This document shows, one piece after another, positions 1 through 10,003 of a stretch of DNA of 64,000 nt. Origin of the DNA: Heliopora coerulea (Eukaryota > Cnidaria > Anthozoa > Scleralcyonacea > Helioporidae); assembly GCA_030142905.1 (NCBI GenBank), contig JASJOG010000048.1, positions 1,493,501 to 1,557,500 of the forward strand. Direction: 5' to 3'. The notes under the pieces are model-generated. The model did not search any database. It had not been told where the DNA came from and saw only the letters and a list, made by a program, of their open reading frames with translations. A program made the translations under genes and the position numbers. How positions within the stretch are numbered: position 1 is the stretch's first letter; the number at the start of each line of letters is the position of its first letter.

Positions 1-433
1 AAGTGTTTAAAGATGTGTGAGTTTTTGTCGGAAGTGGTATGCTCCTTAATCCGTGTGGATGGATGGCGAGTGGTTTCGCCAATATAGCGAGAATTACATC
101 CCGCACAAGAGAATTCATAAACCACACGTGATTTAAGGAGAGATGGAATGGGATCTTTGAAGCTAAAGGAATTTTTTATTTTGAAAGAAGAGTAAACTAT
201 TTTGAGATCCAAGTCAATACAAAAGCGTTTAACGAGCCGTTGCAACCCCGTCAATTTGGTCATAAAACAGCCCGTTGAATAAAAAATGCGTTTGTGATGT
301 AACGATAGTGAATTGTTGTTTGAGGTCGTTTCTGTTGATGTTGAAGTTAGGATGGTAAGAAAAGATGAGATCTAGTGCGATATCTATGGTTTCAGATAAA
401 GATATGTTAGTGAAGAGAGTTTTGGCGTCAAGA
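1..433 (-). mobile_element. Penelope-like element fragment, inverted and internally deleted
   Basis: The minus strand repeats two separate parts of the element that runs on the plus strand from 434. Positions 1-236 match the GIY-YIG region (plus strand about 1210-1445) and 237-433 match the start of the reverse transcriptase palm (plus strand about 434-580). The roughly 640 bp between them in the intact arrangement are missing. The minus strand reads an RT segment with the residues DLDAKTLFTNISLSET, typical of RT motif A surroundings. The fragment meets the plus copy head to head at about 434, giving an inverted pair. It encodes nothing intact. The element probably continues beyond the left edge of the window. 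Confidence 0.75.
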
Positions 434-1614
434 TCGCACTAGATCTCATCTTTTCTCACCATCCTAACTTCAACATCAACAGAAACGACCTCAAACAACT
501 ATTCACTATCGCTACATCACAAACGCATTTTTTATTCAACGGACTGTTTTATGACCAAATTGACGGGGTTACAAAGGGTTCCCCATTAGCACCAGTACTC
601 GCCAATCTCTTCATGGCCATGGGCTATCATGAAGGGAATTGGATTCCCAGTTACGACGGACCTAACGTATTATTTTACAGACGCTATGTAGACGATATAT
701 TTTGTGTTTTCAATAACGATACCGACGCCTAATCGTGTTTTAATTATTTAAACTTACAACACAAGAACATCAGATTTACTCTTGAAAAAGAACATGACAA
801 CAAACTGCCATTCTTAGACATACTCATCACAAAAGACGCTAATTCAGAAACATGCACGATTTCTATCTTTCACAAGAAAACTTACACCGGACTCTCAATG
901 AATTTTCTCAGTTTCACATCACACAATTACAAAACAAGACTAATAAAAACTCTTCTCGACCGCACACCTAAAGTTAACAACACATCCACTGGCTACCAAC
1001 TCGACGTGAACGCATTAATTGACACATTAAAACGCAATTCATTTCCTTTTCACTTCATTGACAAAGTCGTCAAATCACACAACGACACCAACAACTCGGA
1101 CCCATCAAACTATACTTGTCAACCTACTACGACCAAACCCAACACCTACTATTTTAAACTACCTTACATCGGCTTTTACTCACAAATTACTGAACAGAAA
1201 CTACGGAACCTCGTTAAACGCTTTTGTATTGACTTGGATCTCAGAATAGTTTACTCTTCTTTCAAAATAAAAAATTCCTTTAGCTTCAAAGATCCCATTC
1301 CATCTCTCCTTAAATCACGTGTGGTTTATGAATTCTCTTGTGCGGGATGTAATTCTCGCTATATTGGCGAAACCACTCGCCATCTATCCACACGGATTAA
1401 GGAGCATACCACTTCCGACAAAAACTCACACATCTTTAAACACTTCCTCGCTTCACCTCAATGCAAATCTAACTTCACACCATCATGCTTTCGTGTCCTA
1501 GACACCGCTAACTCTTCTTTTTCATTAAAACTCAAAGAAGCACTTTACATTAAGAAACTTAAACCAGACCTTAATAAACAGATACACCACCTTAACACCG
1601 TTTTCAACTTGTAA
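434..1614 (+). pseudogene. Penelope-like RT + GIY-YIG endonuclease, 5'-truncated, one stop
   Basis: The plus strand encodes the C-terminal two thirds of a Penelope-like retroelement protein. Visible in order are an RT segment with GVTKGSPLAPVLANLF (motif B), RRYVDDIFCVF (catalytic motif C, YVDD), KLPFLDILI (motif E), and then from about 1319 a C-terminal GIY-YIG endonuclease with RYIGETTRHLSTRIKEH. An in-frame TAA at about 730, just after the YVDD box, breaks the frame; from 898 to 1614 the frame is open for 238 residues and ends in a natural-looking stop. The N terminus is missing. GIY-YIG at the C terminus is the usual canonical PLE order. The YVDD box and overall wording differ from the YRDD lineage found at 8.9-10 and 47-51 kb, so this is a second PLE lineage. 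Confidence 0.85.
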
Positions 1615-1713
1615 ATATTTTCCGCCTTCTCAACATTGTAATTTAATATCCACATCACTTGATATGTAATGAATAGATATCCAATTGTAAATTATAATTA
1701 GATCTCTTCCACT

Positions 1714-1752
1714 GTACTGAAGATGGCATAAGTATGACGAAACATGTTTACT
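1714..1752 (+). ncRNA. hammerhead-like ribozyme motif at PLE 3' end
   Basis: About 100 bp after the PLE stop codon the core CTGAAGA (1717-1723) is followed by a short hairpin and GAAAC (1739-1743). The hammerhead core is CUGANGA...GAAA, so A at position 7 is tolerated. Stem II is GGCAT/ATGAC, with four pairs and one A.G mismatch. Stem III would be the palindrome ACATGT, too short for a stable monomer but able to pair between two copies, as known for minimal hammerheads of Penelope-like elements. GTA before the core can pair with TAC after the expected cleavage site. Activity is inferred, and the mismatch may weaken it. Confidence 0.5.
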
Positions 1753-2031
1753 CTTAAAAAATTTGTCGTTTATTTGAAATGTCTGACTAGTATTGTGCCA
1801 TTACGAAACTACGGAGATTGATATCCCTGATTAACTTACCTGCAAATAAAACTGTTAGCAGGGAAGGAACGTAGTGACTGATAACGAGGATTTATTGACC
1901 AGGGATCGATCAGTACCAGGGTCATTCATTCTGATGGCACGGAAAGAGTTGGTACGAACCCTTAGCACTCTTCACGTCAATTAACGTGTATTTCTTAAGA
2001 ATAACTATGATCAAAACATGTACTTCTCATA

Positions 2032-2207
2032 CAACAGCGGCGTTCTTGAGGTTATACACTATCTAAAATACAGAAAACAAGCTTCTCGACGTTTAGAGCG
2101 AAGGCCCTTCATGATACTAATCTCCGGAGGAAGGGCCTTCGCTCGAAACGTCCAGAAGCTTGTTTTCTATATTTTAGATAGTGTATAACCTCAAGAACGC
2201 CGCTGTT
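2032..2207. repeat. foldback inverted repeat with decayed hammerhead core
   Basis: Two arms of about 79 bp (2032-2111 and 2129-2207) are close to perfect reverse complements around a spacer of about 17 bp. The right arm contains GAAGGGCCTTC followed by GAAACGTC. Read as RNA this is hammerhead-like: core CGGAGGA (U4 changed to G), stem II GGGC-CTTC-GCTC, then GAAA, a palindromic ACGT stem III and a GTC cleavage triplet ending at 2152. The left arm holds a more decayed counterpart on the minus strand. It looks like a PLE-terminal or MITE-like foldback unit; no ORF is present. Confidence 0.7.
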
Positions 2208-5200
2208 TTATCGAAGCTATCTACACTGGACCTCCGCGCCTTGGAACTCCTCATACAACCTCATTTTTGAGAATACAAAATTAATTCAACTTATCAAAAT
2301 GCATTATGAACTATATCTGCTTAAAGAGTCAGGAGTTCTTTACACGGAAGGCCTTCAGCCCACCTAACTGGACTAAAAGTACAAGAGCTCTGCCCATCTG
2401 AAGTTTTCTTCATATGATCGCCGATTATTTTCGAAGAGACTTCTTTTTGAGCCTGGGTTGAAATTCTTCACGTGATCATTCCCTTAATGCGACAACAATA
2501 TGCTAATTCCTGGACTCCTATTGATTATCTACGTTGGGTACTGGAAACATACAGCATATTTTAGTACCTGAAGCGATGAAGAGGTTGAGCACTTTATTTG
2601 TTATTTTGCCAGGAAATTGAGCGGAAGTGTTGTAAGCCTTAGCTAAAGTATCAATGGAAAACATTTAATTCAAGGTAAATCCATGATGGCATACGTGCAG
2701 TGAGGTTTAATCCATAAAATTAAAAGAATGGAACTGTACATAAGAATACAAACAATTCTTCTCGTAACACGAGACCGTGTGAGATTAAGGAAACAAGCAA
2801 TAACTTACGTTGCGTGACTACGGTGTCGGTAGATTTTAATTATCACGAACAAATAAGGAATGCAAGAGAACATCACGAATTTAAGAAAAGACGTAAGAGC
2901 GGAAGACGGAACCATGTCAGACGAAAGTTAACCACGGACCCCAGATTCACATGTTTGTGGGAAAGACACTAACATGCTACATGGTATGGCACCTAGTAGG
3001 GCCGGTGCCAGTTCCTTTGAACTGACGGAGAAGCTGCTTCTGGCAGAATTCAAAATGATCGTGGTACTGAAGCATCTAAACTCGAAGGTATATGTACCGG
3101 AATTTTTCTTCATGAAGCCAGAAAATGGGGCAGCCCAGGCCGCTCCAACGTCTTGGACAGTGGCGGTCCTGTTTAAGATGGATCCCCCCTGGTTAACTAT
3201 AAAGGCACGTGTCGGTAAAAAGGGATTTCATCATATTTTTATCAAGTTGTCTGACCACAACCCCAGTCATTTAAGTCTGCATGCCGGCTAAGATTCACTG
3301 TAAGCAAAATTTTCGCGTACGTTTGATCTCCGCATGAAGCAGCCAAAATATTTCTATACTACAATTGGCTCTTTCTTTAAAAATTTATGACCTAATGATA
3401 ACGATCGTTTAGGTACACTGATTGGACAACACGCTTTGCCTAAACGTGCCTCGTTTTAGTAAATATTCATCCACAAACATTGCTGAAGGGACCAAAATCA
3501 ATAGACTTTCCAGATGGTGTATGCTTTCTGGTGTCTTCTGTTTGCTTACATCCTGGCGAGAAACTGCGTACTGCTAAAATTTGTAAAGAAAACGAAATGA
3601 TCAAATCTCAACTTAATGTTAAACTTAGTTCTTCCTAAAATATCAATTGCATCTGCGGCTGATTCTCTTATGGCATCCTGGCTCACCAAGAGAACTTCTT
3701 TCATTGTTATCAAATTTCTCCAATGATTGAAAAACCGACTGTCTTGAACAAACATGAATGTTAAGTTGATCCTGATGTAAGTACACATAAATACCCATGA
3801 AACCCTCCAAGTTTTTATGAAATAAAACGTGGTTCTGAAATATATATATAGCAACAGGGTGTATGTTTTTCTAACCCTCAATTTCTGTATTCATAACCAG
3901 CCACTTCGTTTGTGGGTGGGAGACTTCAAATGACCTCTCTGTCAACACGATTCCTTAATTTGATGTTTGTCTTAGATGTCGTAATTATCCCTTCACAATA
4001 GCTTCGCAAAGCCATTCCGGTGAACGAACACGGGGAATGATCAAAGAAACAGAATTTCTGAAGAATTTAATTAAAGCTTTCGTTTGCTTTAAGCTAATGT
4101 CTGTTCATCTTCTGTTCCAACGATAATCCAAAACATAACTTGGCATATCATGTTTAAAAAGCTTGAAAGAATTACCGTACTTTGCTGCAGGTATGTCCTT
4201 TGAGATTCCTCTACTTTGTTCAAATAAATGACAACTTGAATGAATTTATAAACAAGCCTGGTTTGGGGGGCCTTAACCAATAATGAAGAATCTCGTCCTT
4301 AAATGACACTTGTTAACCCGAATATGGATTTCTGAAAGACTTGAAGAACTCAATTTTATCATTTACAACCAGTTCAGTAAGTTTGCTGCACTTCCTGGGT
4401 CGTTAGAGTCGGTTCATACTATCGTTAATTGCCAGAATACGATAATATTACATCACAAGTATCAACATGCAAGAACAGCACATTTCTATCAACCAAAACA
4501 ATGTCTGTCTTCATTCACACAACTTCTTTCGTTTCAATAAGTTTAAAACTGAGCTCTTCTGTGACTCCACACCAATTATTCTGTATTCCAATCTTTTTTT
4601 TAAATATCACATCAATAATAAGTCATTCATCGTAGCTTCTGCCTAAAACAACTAAACATTGAAGAAGATTGATCGTATCTGCCTGTTATACTGCTTGGAA
4701 CTTGGTGTGAATATGTTTTTTTGATTTTCATTCCAGACATGAGACGTTTGTTTATTTATGGTGCCGCTTAGATTGAAAGACGGTTATCGGTCTACATTAC
4801 CTATGTCAATAATATGGAGAATACCTCATTCTCTTCCTCGGCACCCTTCATAAATGACTAACATATCAGTGGTACTGCGTTTTTCATCAAAATCGAAAAT
4901 TTTTTGTCTTTTTGAAGCAGCAGCGTGAAAAAACGAAAACGTAATCTTGCAGCAATAGAGTTTATATATGATGAGGAAAATTTTTCTTCCCACTAGTAGC
5001 AAAAAAGGCAACCTTAGGGCCTCTGACTGGGAATTGAGTCGCGATCCTAAGGATCTAGTGCAGTGTTTTGCCAACTGACATACGAAGGCCGTTGCCAAGA
5101 GCTTAGCCACGAGTTCTGCATTTATGATCGAGTATAAATGCCAAATGTTCTTTGAATAAATCTTGTAGCTAGTTCCTACTCAGCAAGATACCTTGATTTA

Positions 5201-5640
5201 GTTATCTTAGCTTACTAAATCTTGCTGGGATGAATATCAGCTCAAATTTTTATTACACAGTTTTGATCATTATCTATTGTTTATTATTTATTTATTTGTT
5301 TATTTTATTATTTATTTACTTGTTTGTTTATGTTTGTCAAAGTTTTGATCCAACGTTAAAAGAAATTATGGAAGCCTTACAAGGAACTCGTAATGATCCG
5401 TATGAAAATTATTTTACCTGAAATGCATTAAGAGAAAGTTTTATAAACTGATCGAAATGGGCGTCAAGCATTTCACTTAGACGCTGTTGCAAATAACTTG
5501 CCTAGAATCTTCTCGACATCCATGGATATATTTATATACATGCGAAGCATTTTATATTGATGAAGACTTCTTGTCGAAACGTATATTTTGTCTTGATTAT
5601 TTCATATTATGCCATGCAGGTAAGGGTAAACTACCTTTTG
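2208..5640. other. stretch without a recognisable gene
   Basis: No conserved domain or convincing splice structure was found. The longest frames (for example a 105-codon frame at 2974-3291 and a 111-codon frame at 3546-3881 on the minus strand) have low-complexity, unfamiliar sequence and no homology I recognise. A short T/TTTA-rich tract lies at about 5270-5330. Part of it may be decayed repeat, but I cannot assign a family. Confidence 0.5.
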
Positions 5641-5644
5641 ATTA

Positions 5645-5647
<3 letters not shown>

Positions 5648-5689
<42 letters not shown>
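5648..5689. repeat. (TA)n microsatellite
   Basis: About 21 TA units run directly into the left end of the DNA transposon at 5690. The TA target duplication of that transposon is therefore part of this tract, and insertion into a TA-rich site is the natural reading. Confidence 0.95.
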
Positions 5690-5693
<4 letters not shown>

Positions 5694-5815
5694 ACTTGTA
5701 TTAAAATTCGCGTGGTACTCATTTTCGCTCAGATTTAAATTCGCGCGATTTAATTTCGCGCACCCTGTTGAGGACTTATTCGCGCAGCTTTAAATTCGCG
5801 CAGCTTTAAATTCGT
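5690..5815. repeat. left TIR and subterminal TTCGCGC array
   Basis: After the terminal inverted repeat the motif ATTCGCG or TTTCGCGC recurs about six times between 5706 and 5815, often preceded by TTTAAA. The right end carries the same motif array. Such arrays are commonly transposase-binding sites; that role is inferred here. Confidence 0.8.
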
Positions 5816-6082
5816 AAGAATTTTTTTGTTCGTTCTTTTAGGTCAGATTAATAGAAGCAATTTACGCATTTATCAAGATTATTTTTTATTAACAAATAAA
5901 ACTTGTCTAAATTTGATCAAAAAGCGATTTGGCTTGTCTCAATTAAAAAAATTATTGTCAAAAGTATACAATGTAAGCAAAAATCCATGATAATAATAAA
6001 GCATGAATTCAGAATACCAACAAACACTAAAAATCTTAATGAAGAATTCTCATTTGCTAAAAACTTAATTCTTCACAACATT

Positions 6083-7498
6083 TTAGAGTTCAAAAGGATC
6101 CTCTTTTCGTTGTGGCTCCTCCAATGCGGCGCTCACACCTGATCGTCGCCAACCTTTGAGAACGATATCCTTGTTAGATCGCATGTAGTCGTAGAACTGC
6201 ACTATCCATTTTGCGTGAAGTGGTTTGAGGACACTTATTCGCAAGTCAACACACACTTTATGGGGCTGAATACCATTCATGATTTGGACTTGGACTTGCT
6301 CTGAGTACCATTTTTGCGCCTGGTTTCGTAGGAAAGCTTTGCAAGAGCGATTGACCGTTAAATCAAGGGGTTGCAGGTATGATGTCATGTTGTTGGGAAC
6401 AGGTACCATCGTGCCGTTATTGTCGGAAATTATCCTTTTTACTGCATCCGTCCAATGTGCTTTAAAAACATCCGCGACCAAAACCCATTCTTTTGTGGTG
6501 AGAAAACCAAGCTCTTCTCTTGTTTGCTTTACATAGGGGATAAGAACATGATTGATCAATTCTATTGCTTTCTTCTCATTTGACCAATGATTTTCCGTGT
6601 GGGTAATGTGGAATTCTTTTGGAAAGTTGAATTTAGGGTGGCACCGATCTGTTTTCCCCTGGTAGATTAGTTGAATTGGCAAAAATTTGCCCGACGCGGT
6701 GACTGAGAATGTTCCAGTAATTTGGCGATAATCAGCGCTATCACTTATCGGTACAAACTTCTCGTTAGTTTTGTCCATTGTGTATTTGCTGATGAGGACA
6801 AACGGCAAAGGAGTCTGGTCGATGTTTATGATCAGATCGTCGACCACGTCATAAGCACTCACCACTTCTTTAATAGACCGACAAAACGTGAATCGAATTT
6901 CTTTCAAATAGCCAGATGATACGGGTTGTTTTGCAGTTGTTCCTCTGCGTTTACAGAAACCCATTCTTCGGAAAATTGACTGGCACCATGTATAGTGGAA
7001 ATCCATCTTTCCTCCGTTTTCCTTTAACATTGACCGGTCATTAGCCAGTACGATTCCTTTCGCTATGGAAATAGCAATGTTGTAATTGACAACACATCCC
7101 GCCGCTCTCATGCTTTTGATCATTGAGATAACTTTCTCATCGATGTTCTCGGGTAACAAAGTTTTTGCTCCACGATGCTTCCTTGGCAATTGGTCGAGTT
7201 CTCTGTTCTCGGTTCTTTCCTTATTATAAGATTTGATCAATCCACGAACAGTGGACTCCGGTACAGAATATTTTCTTGCCGTCGGTCGTATTCCATGCGT
7301 AAGTCCCCATTTTGCAATTTCTGCTCGTTGAAAAGCATCATATTCTCCATATTTGCCCCTCTTCTTTTTTGGTTCTGGAGTGTCCAAAAACGATTGGTGT
7401 TTTACTGCATTTTCTTCAGCTGCATTTAGGTTACCGTTAGATGATGCAACAGAAATATCGTGTTGGGAAACCTTTTTGAAATACTTTAACAGAGCCAT
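6083..7498 (-). CDS. DDE transposase, pogo/jerky-like
   Basis: A 471-residue protein that probably cuts and inserts the surrounding transposon. From about residue 52 a helix-turn-helix resembling the Psq/CENP-B type is visible (EYDAFQRAEIAKWGLTHGIR, then KYSVPESTVRGLIKSY). The DDE catalytic region follows: NIDQTPLPFV (first Asp), LVADVFKAHW (second Asp) and SYLQPLDLTVNRSCK (third acidic position), the layout of DDE_1 family transposases. The ATG at 7498 is the first in frame and the frame is uninterrupted. It diverges from the HIRAN gene at 7648 with 149 bp between the start codons. The exact family within the pogo-like group is uncertain. The usual DNF at the second Asp is here DVF. Confidence 0.88.
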   Translation of the reverse strand: MALLKYFKKVSQHDISVASSNGNLNAAEENAVKHQSFLDTPEPKKKRGKYGEYDAFQRAEIAKWGLTHGIRPTARKYSVPESTVRGLIKSYNKERTENRELDQLPRKHRGAKTLLPENIDEKVISMIKSMRAAGCVVNYNIAISIAKGIVLANDRSMLKENGGKMDFHYTWCQSIFRRMGFCKRRGTTAKQPVSSGYLKEIRFTFCRSIKEVVSAYDVVDDLIINIDQTPLPFVLISKYTMDKTNEKFVPISDSADYRQITGTFSVTASGKFLPIQLIYQGKTDRCHPKFNFPKEFHITHTENHWSNEKKAIELINHVLIPYVKQTREELGFLTTKEWVLVADVFKAHWTDAVKRIISDNNGTMVPVPNNMTSYLQPLDLTVNRSCKAFLRNQAQKWYSEQVQVQIMNGIQPHKVCVDLRISVLKPLHAKWIVQFYDYMRSNKDIVLKGWRRSGVSAALEEPQRKEDPFEL

Positions 7499-7647
7499 GA
7501 GCGTTGATTTCCAGCATACGCTGTTTCTCTACGTTCGCACAGCTTGGATGAGGTTGAGCATAAAACGGAAATGTTTCTCGTGTTTGCTACGCGTCATATG
7601 CAACACCTTGGGCGAAGGCGACTGATCATTGACTATTGTGTAGGAAA
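7499..7647. promoter_or_regulatory. shared divergent promoter region of the transposon
   Basis: The 149 bp between the two divergent start codons must contain the 5' ends of both transposon genes unless upstream exons exist. No clear TATA box is seen. The call rests on gene layout only. Confidence 0.35.
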
Positions 7648-8367
7648 ATGGAAGGCATTTGCGTCGTGTGCGATAATTTGACAAAATACACATGTCTAAA
7701 ATGCAAGTCATTCGTTTGTAACCGTGGAGTCAAGTGTTCAGTCCCGGCCTCTGAAGAATATCCTGGATGGAAAAGTGGTTCGAGTGTTGCTTTATGTAAA
7801 CACTGTGACGACAAAAAAACGTATGCATCTGTTTGCTTCATTCAAGAAATTGTCACAGGAGAAACCAACAATTCAGACACCGACAAATCTGATTCAGTGA
7901 AACGGAATCCCGAGGGGACATCATTTTCTCTGGCTTGCGTATCACGCGGCTTTCATGAATACAGAAAAATCTGGGCTGCAAGAATCAACCAGAACTTGGT
8001 AGTGAAGCCACTTTCGGGCAACATATTTGACCCATATGCCATTGGTCTGTTCACTAGGATCAGAGGCAGGATTGAACCAATGTCGCTGGTTGGCCATTTG
8101 CCTCGAGAGATTTCTCGATTTTGCAAGTTCTTTTTCGAATATGGGGGCAATATGAAAGCAACAGTTCGTGACATTAAATTTCGACGATCTCCCTTACCTC
8201 AAGGGGGCTTGGAGATTCCCATTACCTTAACGATCATGCAAAACAACGCGAGTTTGGAAATTTACAGCAAAATGCAGGCATTCCTGGTGGAATATTACGT
8301 GGAGCCTGAAAATATTCCGACAGAAATTGCTCAGGATGATGAAGAAGAAGACATTTTTGATTTTTGA
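7648..8367 (+). CDS. zinc-binding and HIRAN-domain protein carried by transposon
   Basis: A 239-residue protein using the ATG at 7648; the frame is open slightly further upstream but only a TTG precedes it. Residues 5-53 hold eight cysteines (C5, C8, C16, C19, C24, C30, C50, C53), suggesting a two-zinc module. Residues about 98-185 fit the HIRAN domain: VSRGFHEYRKIW, then NIFDPYAIGLF, then VGHLPREISRFCKFFF. In HLTF/Rad5 proteins HIRAN binds DNA 3' ends at stalled forks. The C terminus is acidic (DDEEEDIFDF). No helicase or nuclease domain is attached. Its position inside the terminal repeats, divergent from the transposase, suggests an accessory role in transposition or repair of the excision site. 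That role is inference. Confidence 0.8.
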   Translation: MEGICVVCDNLTKYTCLKCKSFVCNRGVKCSVPASEEYPGWKSGSSVALCKHCDDKKTYASVCFIQEIVTGETNNSDTDKSDSVKRNPEGTSFSLACVSRGFHEYRKIWAARINQNLVVKPLSGNIFDPYAIGLFTRIRGRIEPMSLVGHLPREISRFCKFFFEYGGNMKATVRDIKFRRSPLPQGGLEIPITLTIMQNNASLEIYSKMQAFLVEYYVEPENIPTEIAQDDEEEDIFDF

Positions 8368-8446
8368 TGTTGTACTTTAAAACATATATCATATGTGTTT
8401 GCATAAATAAACCAAATGATTTTGTCTCATGTTACACCACTCTGCT

Positions 8447-8538
8447 TTTCGCGCGGATTATATTTCGCGCAGTACTAAAATTCGCGCAACTATGCGTGCG
8501 CGAATTCTAGTACTGCGCGAATTTTAATACGAGTAAGG
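8447..8538. repeat. right TIR and subterminal TTCGCGC array
   Basis: This end holds four or five TTCGCGC/GCGCGAA motifs in both orientations, including an internal palindromic arrangement around GCGTGCGCG, followed by the right terminal repeat and TA. Confidence 0.8.
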
Positions 8539-8870
8539 TATATAAAGTAATAAAGTTTAAAGACTATAACATGGTAATAAAAACTTGATAGAACGTAAAC
8601 CTATTTACAATAAAAAGTAACTCGAGTTTCACGCTCAAAGGCGATCACTAGACTAAAAGTTGTTACGGCGACTTGACATTAAAAGCATAGAATTTGTTCC
8701 CGTGGCGACACTTAGTTAGCAATTCAGATCTTTTGTTCAATAGCGAGCTCTTGTCTGCATTTAAAATGCAGATTTTCTCAGCAAAGCACAAGTTACTGGT
8801 CTTTCCACCACTTTTATATGCATTTGTCTATTTAACAATTGCTCACTCAATTGAAAGTTTTGTATTGGAC

Positions 8871-9838
8871 TCAGACGAACTTCGACAACGTAGAGCTACC
8901 GGAATATCTCCTGTTATTAAATGAAAGGTTTCGGTTTCGGTATTGTGTTTTAAAGTCGTGTTCTGTCATTCCTATGCATATCCTCGGCATTCGATTCCTG
9001 GGAGTGACAGTGGCCTGGTAGACGATGCTCGGTGTTAAACATGTACCGTTTAGAGGACATTGGGCTTTCTTGCGGCAATTACACTGAGTGTTATTGTTGT
9101 TTACGTCGGTTGGCTTGAGTATTCTAGCGTTGTGTTGTTTGACTATACTCTCCATATTATTCATACAACTGTGGCATATTATTCATACAACGTGCAAATT
9201 TGCTTGGGCTTTTATCTTAAGTCCCAGTGTGCCAAAAACTTCACAAAACATCTTGCGAATCCTGTCCCCTGATCTCGGACCTACATGTCGGATAGCGGCT
9301 AACCCACCGTCTCGATAAAGACCAATGCTTTTGTTGTTATCGCATTTTTTGTTAAGTTTACTAAGGGCAAGTAGACCGACTAGTTCGCAAACATCTGCCC
9401 CGTCGAAACTGCCCATTGACATTTCGAATAAGTTAGCATTATCTTCCTTGACCTAAGGCTCATTTTTGTCAAACAACAATGACTTTCTAGAGTGCATAAT
9501 GATCTCTTTTTCTTGGCTGGAAATGGTATCAAATAGGTCAGCGAAATCTAAGACTTTTAACAGCAATTGTTCAGATATGGACGGGCAAAAGTCAATTATG
9601 TCAAAAACTAGGAAAGAAAGAGATTGCTTGTCTTGTAAGTTGCAAAACCAATGGATAACTGCTTGAGTGTTTCCCCACTGGTTCAGCTTGGTGTAGTACC
9701 TTATTTTGTTGTTGATTCTCTCCAAAATAGGCTTGCTGACAAGACCAAGGTTACTTTTTGCCGGGTTAATCAGTCTACATGGTAAGGTGTTCGGAAAGTT
9801 TTCCTTTTGGTCTTTCACTGTTATAAAATGCTTGTTGT
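8871..9838 (-). pseudogene. degenerate Penelope-like RT/GIY-YIG (YRDD lineage)
   Basis: Three consecutive minus-strand pieces spell a broken PLE protein in order. 9818-9453 has CRLINPAKSNLGLVSKPILE and FDIIDFCPSISEQLL (motif A). 9422-9183 has MGSFDGADVCELVGLLAL (motif B) and IGLYRDGGLAAI (motif C, with the second Asp of YRDD changed to Gly). 9164-8871 has the Cys-rich CNCRKKAQCPLNGTC and the start of the GIY-YIG region. Frameshifts and a mutated catalytic Asp make it inactive. The wording closely parallels the intact copy at 47545-49512, so both belong to one lineage. Confidence 0.85.
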
Positions 9839-9880
9839 TTTCCTATGGTTTCGATTCTGTCACTAAAAGACGAATGCTAT

Positions 9881-10003
9881 ATATATATATATATACATAC
9901 AATACGGACCACTTGTTCACTAATCAGAAAGTATGATTTGCCAGGACTTCCTACCAGGAAAAAATAAGTAAATAAATATATACAGTATATATATATATAT
10001 ATA
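9881..10003. repeat. two short (TA)n tracts
   Basis: TA tracts at about 9881-9895 and 9978-10003 flank 80 bp of unique sequence beside the PLE terminal repeat. Confidence 0.8.

Larger units (their letters stand above)
5690..8538. mobile_element. complete two-gene DNA transposon, TA target site
   Basis: The ends are inverted: the left end begins CCTTACTTGTATTAAAATTC and the right end, read on the minus strand, begins CCTTACTCGTATTAAAATTC, with one mismatch in about 23 bp. Both ends are flanked by TA, the target duplication of Tc1/mariner/pogo-type elements. Inside are two divergent genes, a DDE transposase on the minus strand and a Zn/HIRAN protein on the plus strand. Both frames are open and the ends are nearly perfect, so the copy looks young or recently active. 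Subterminal TTCGCGC repeats lie inside both ends. Length is 2849 bp. Confidence 0.9.

Noticed and set aside
2974..3291. 105-codon frame as a gene
   Set aside because: No recognisable domain, no splice context, and composition like the surrounding non-coding DNA.
7636..7647. Upstream extension of the HIRAN ORF to 7636
   Set aside because: It begins with TTG, not ATG; the ATG at 7648 is the natural start.
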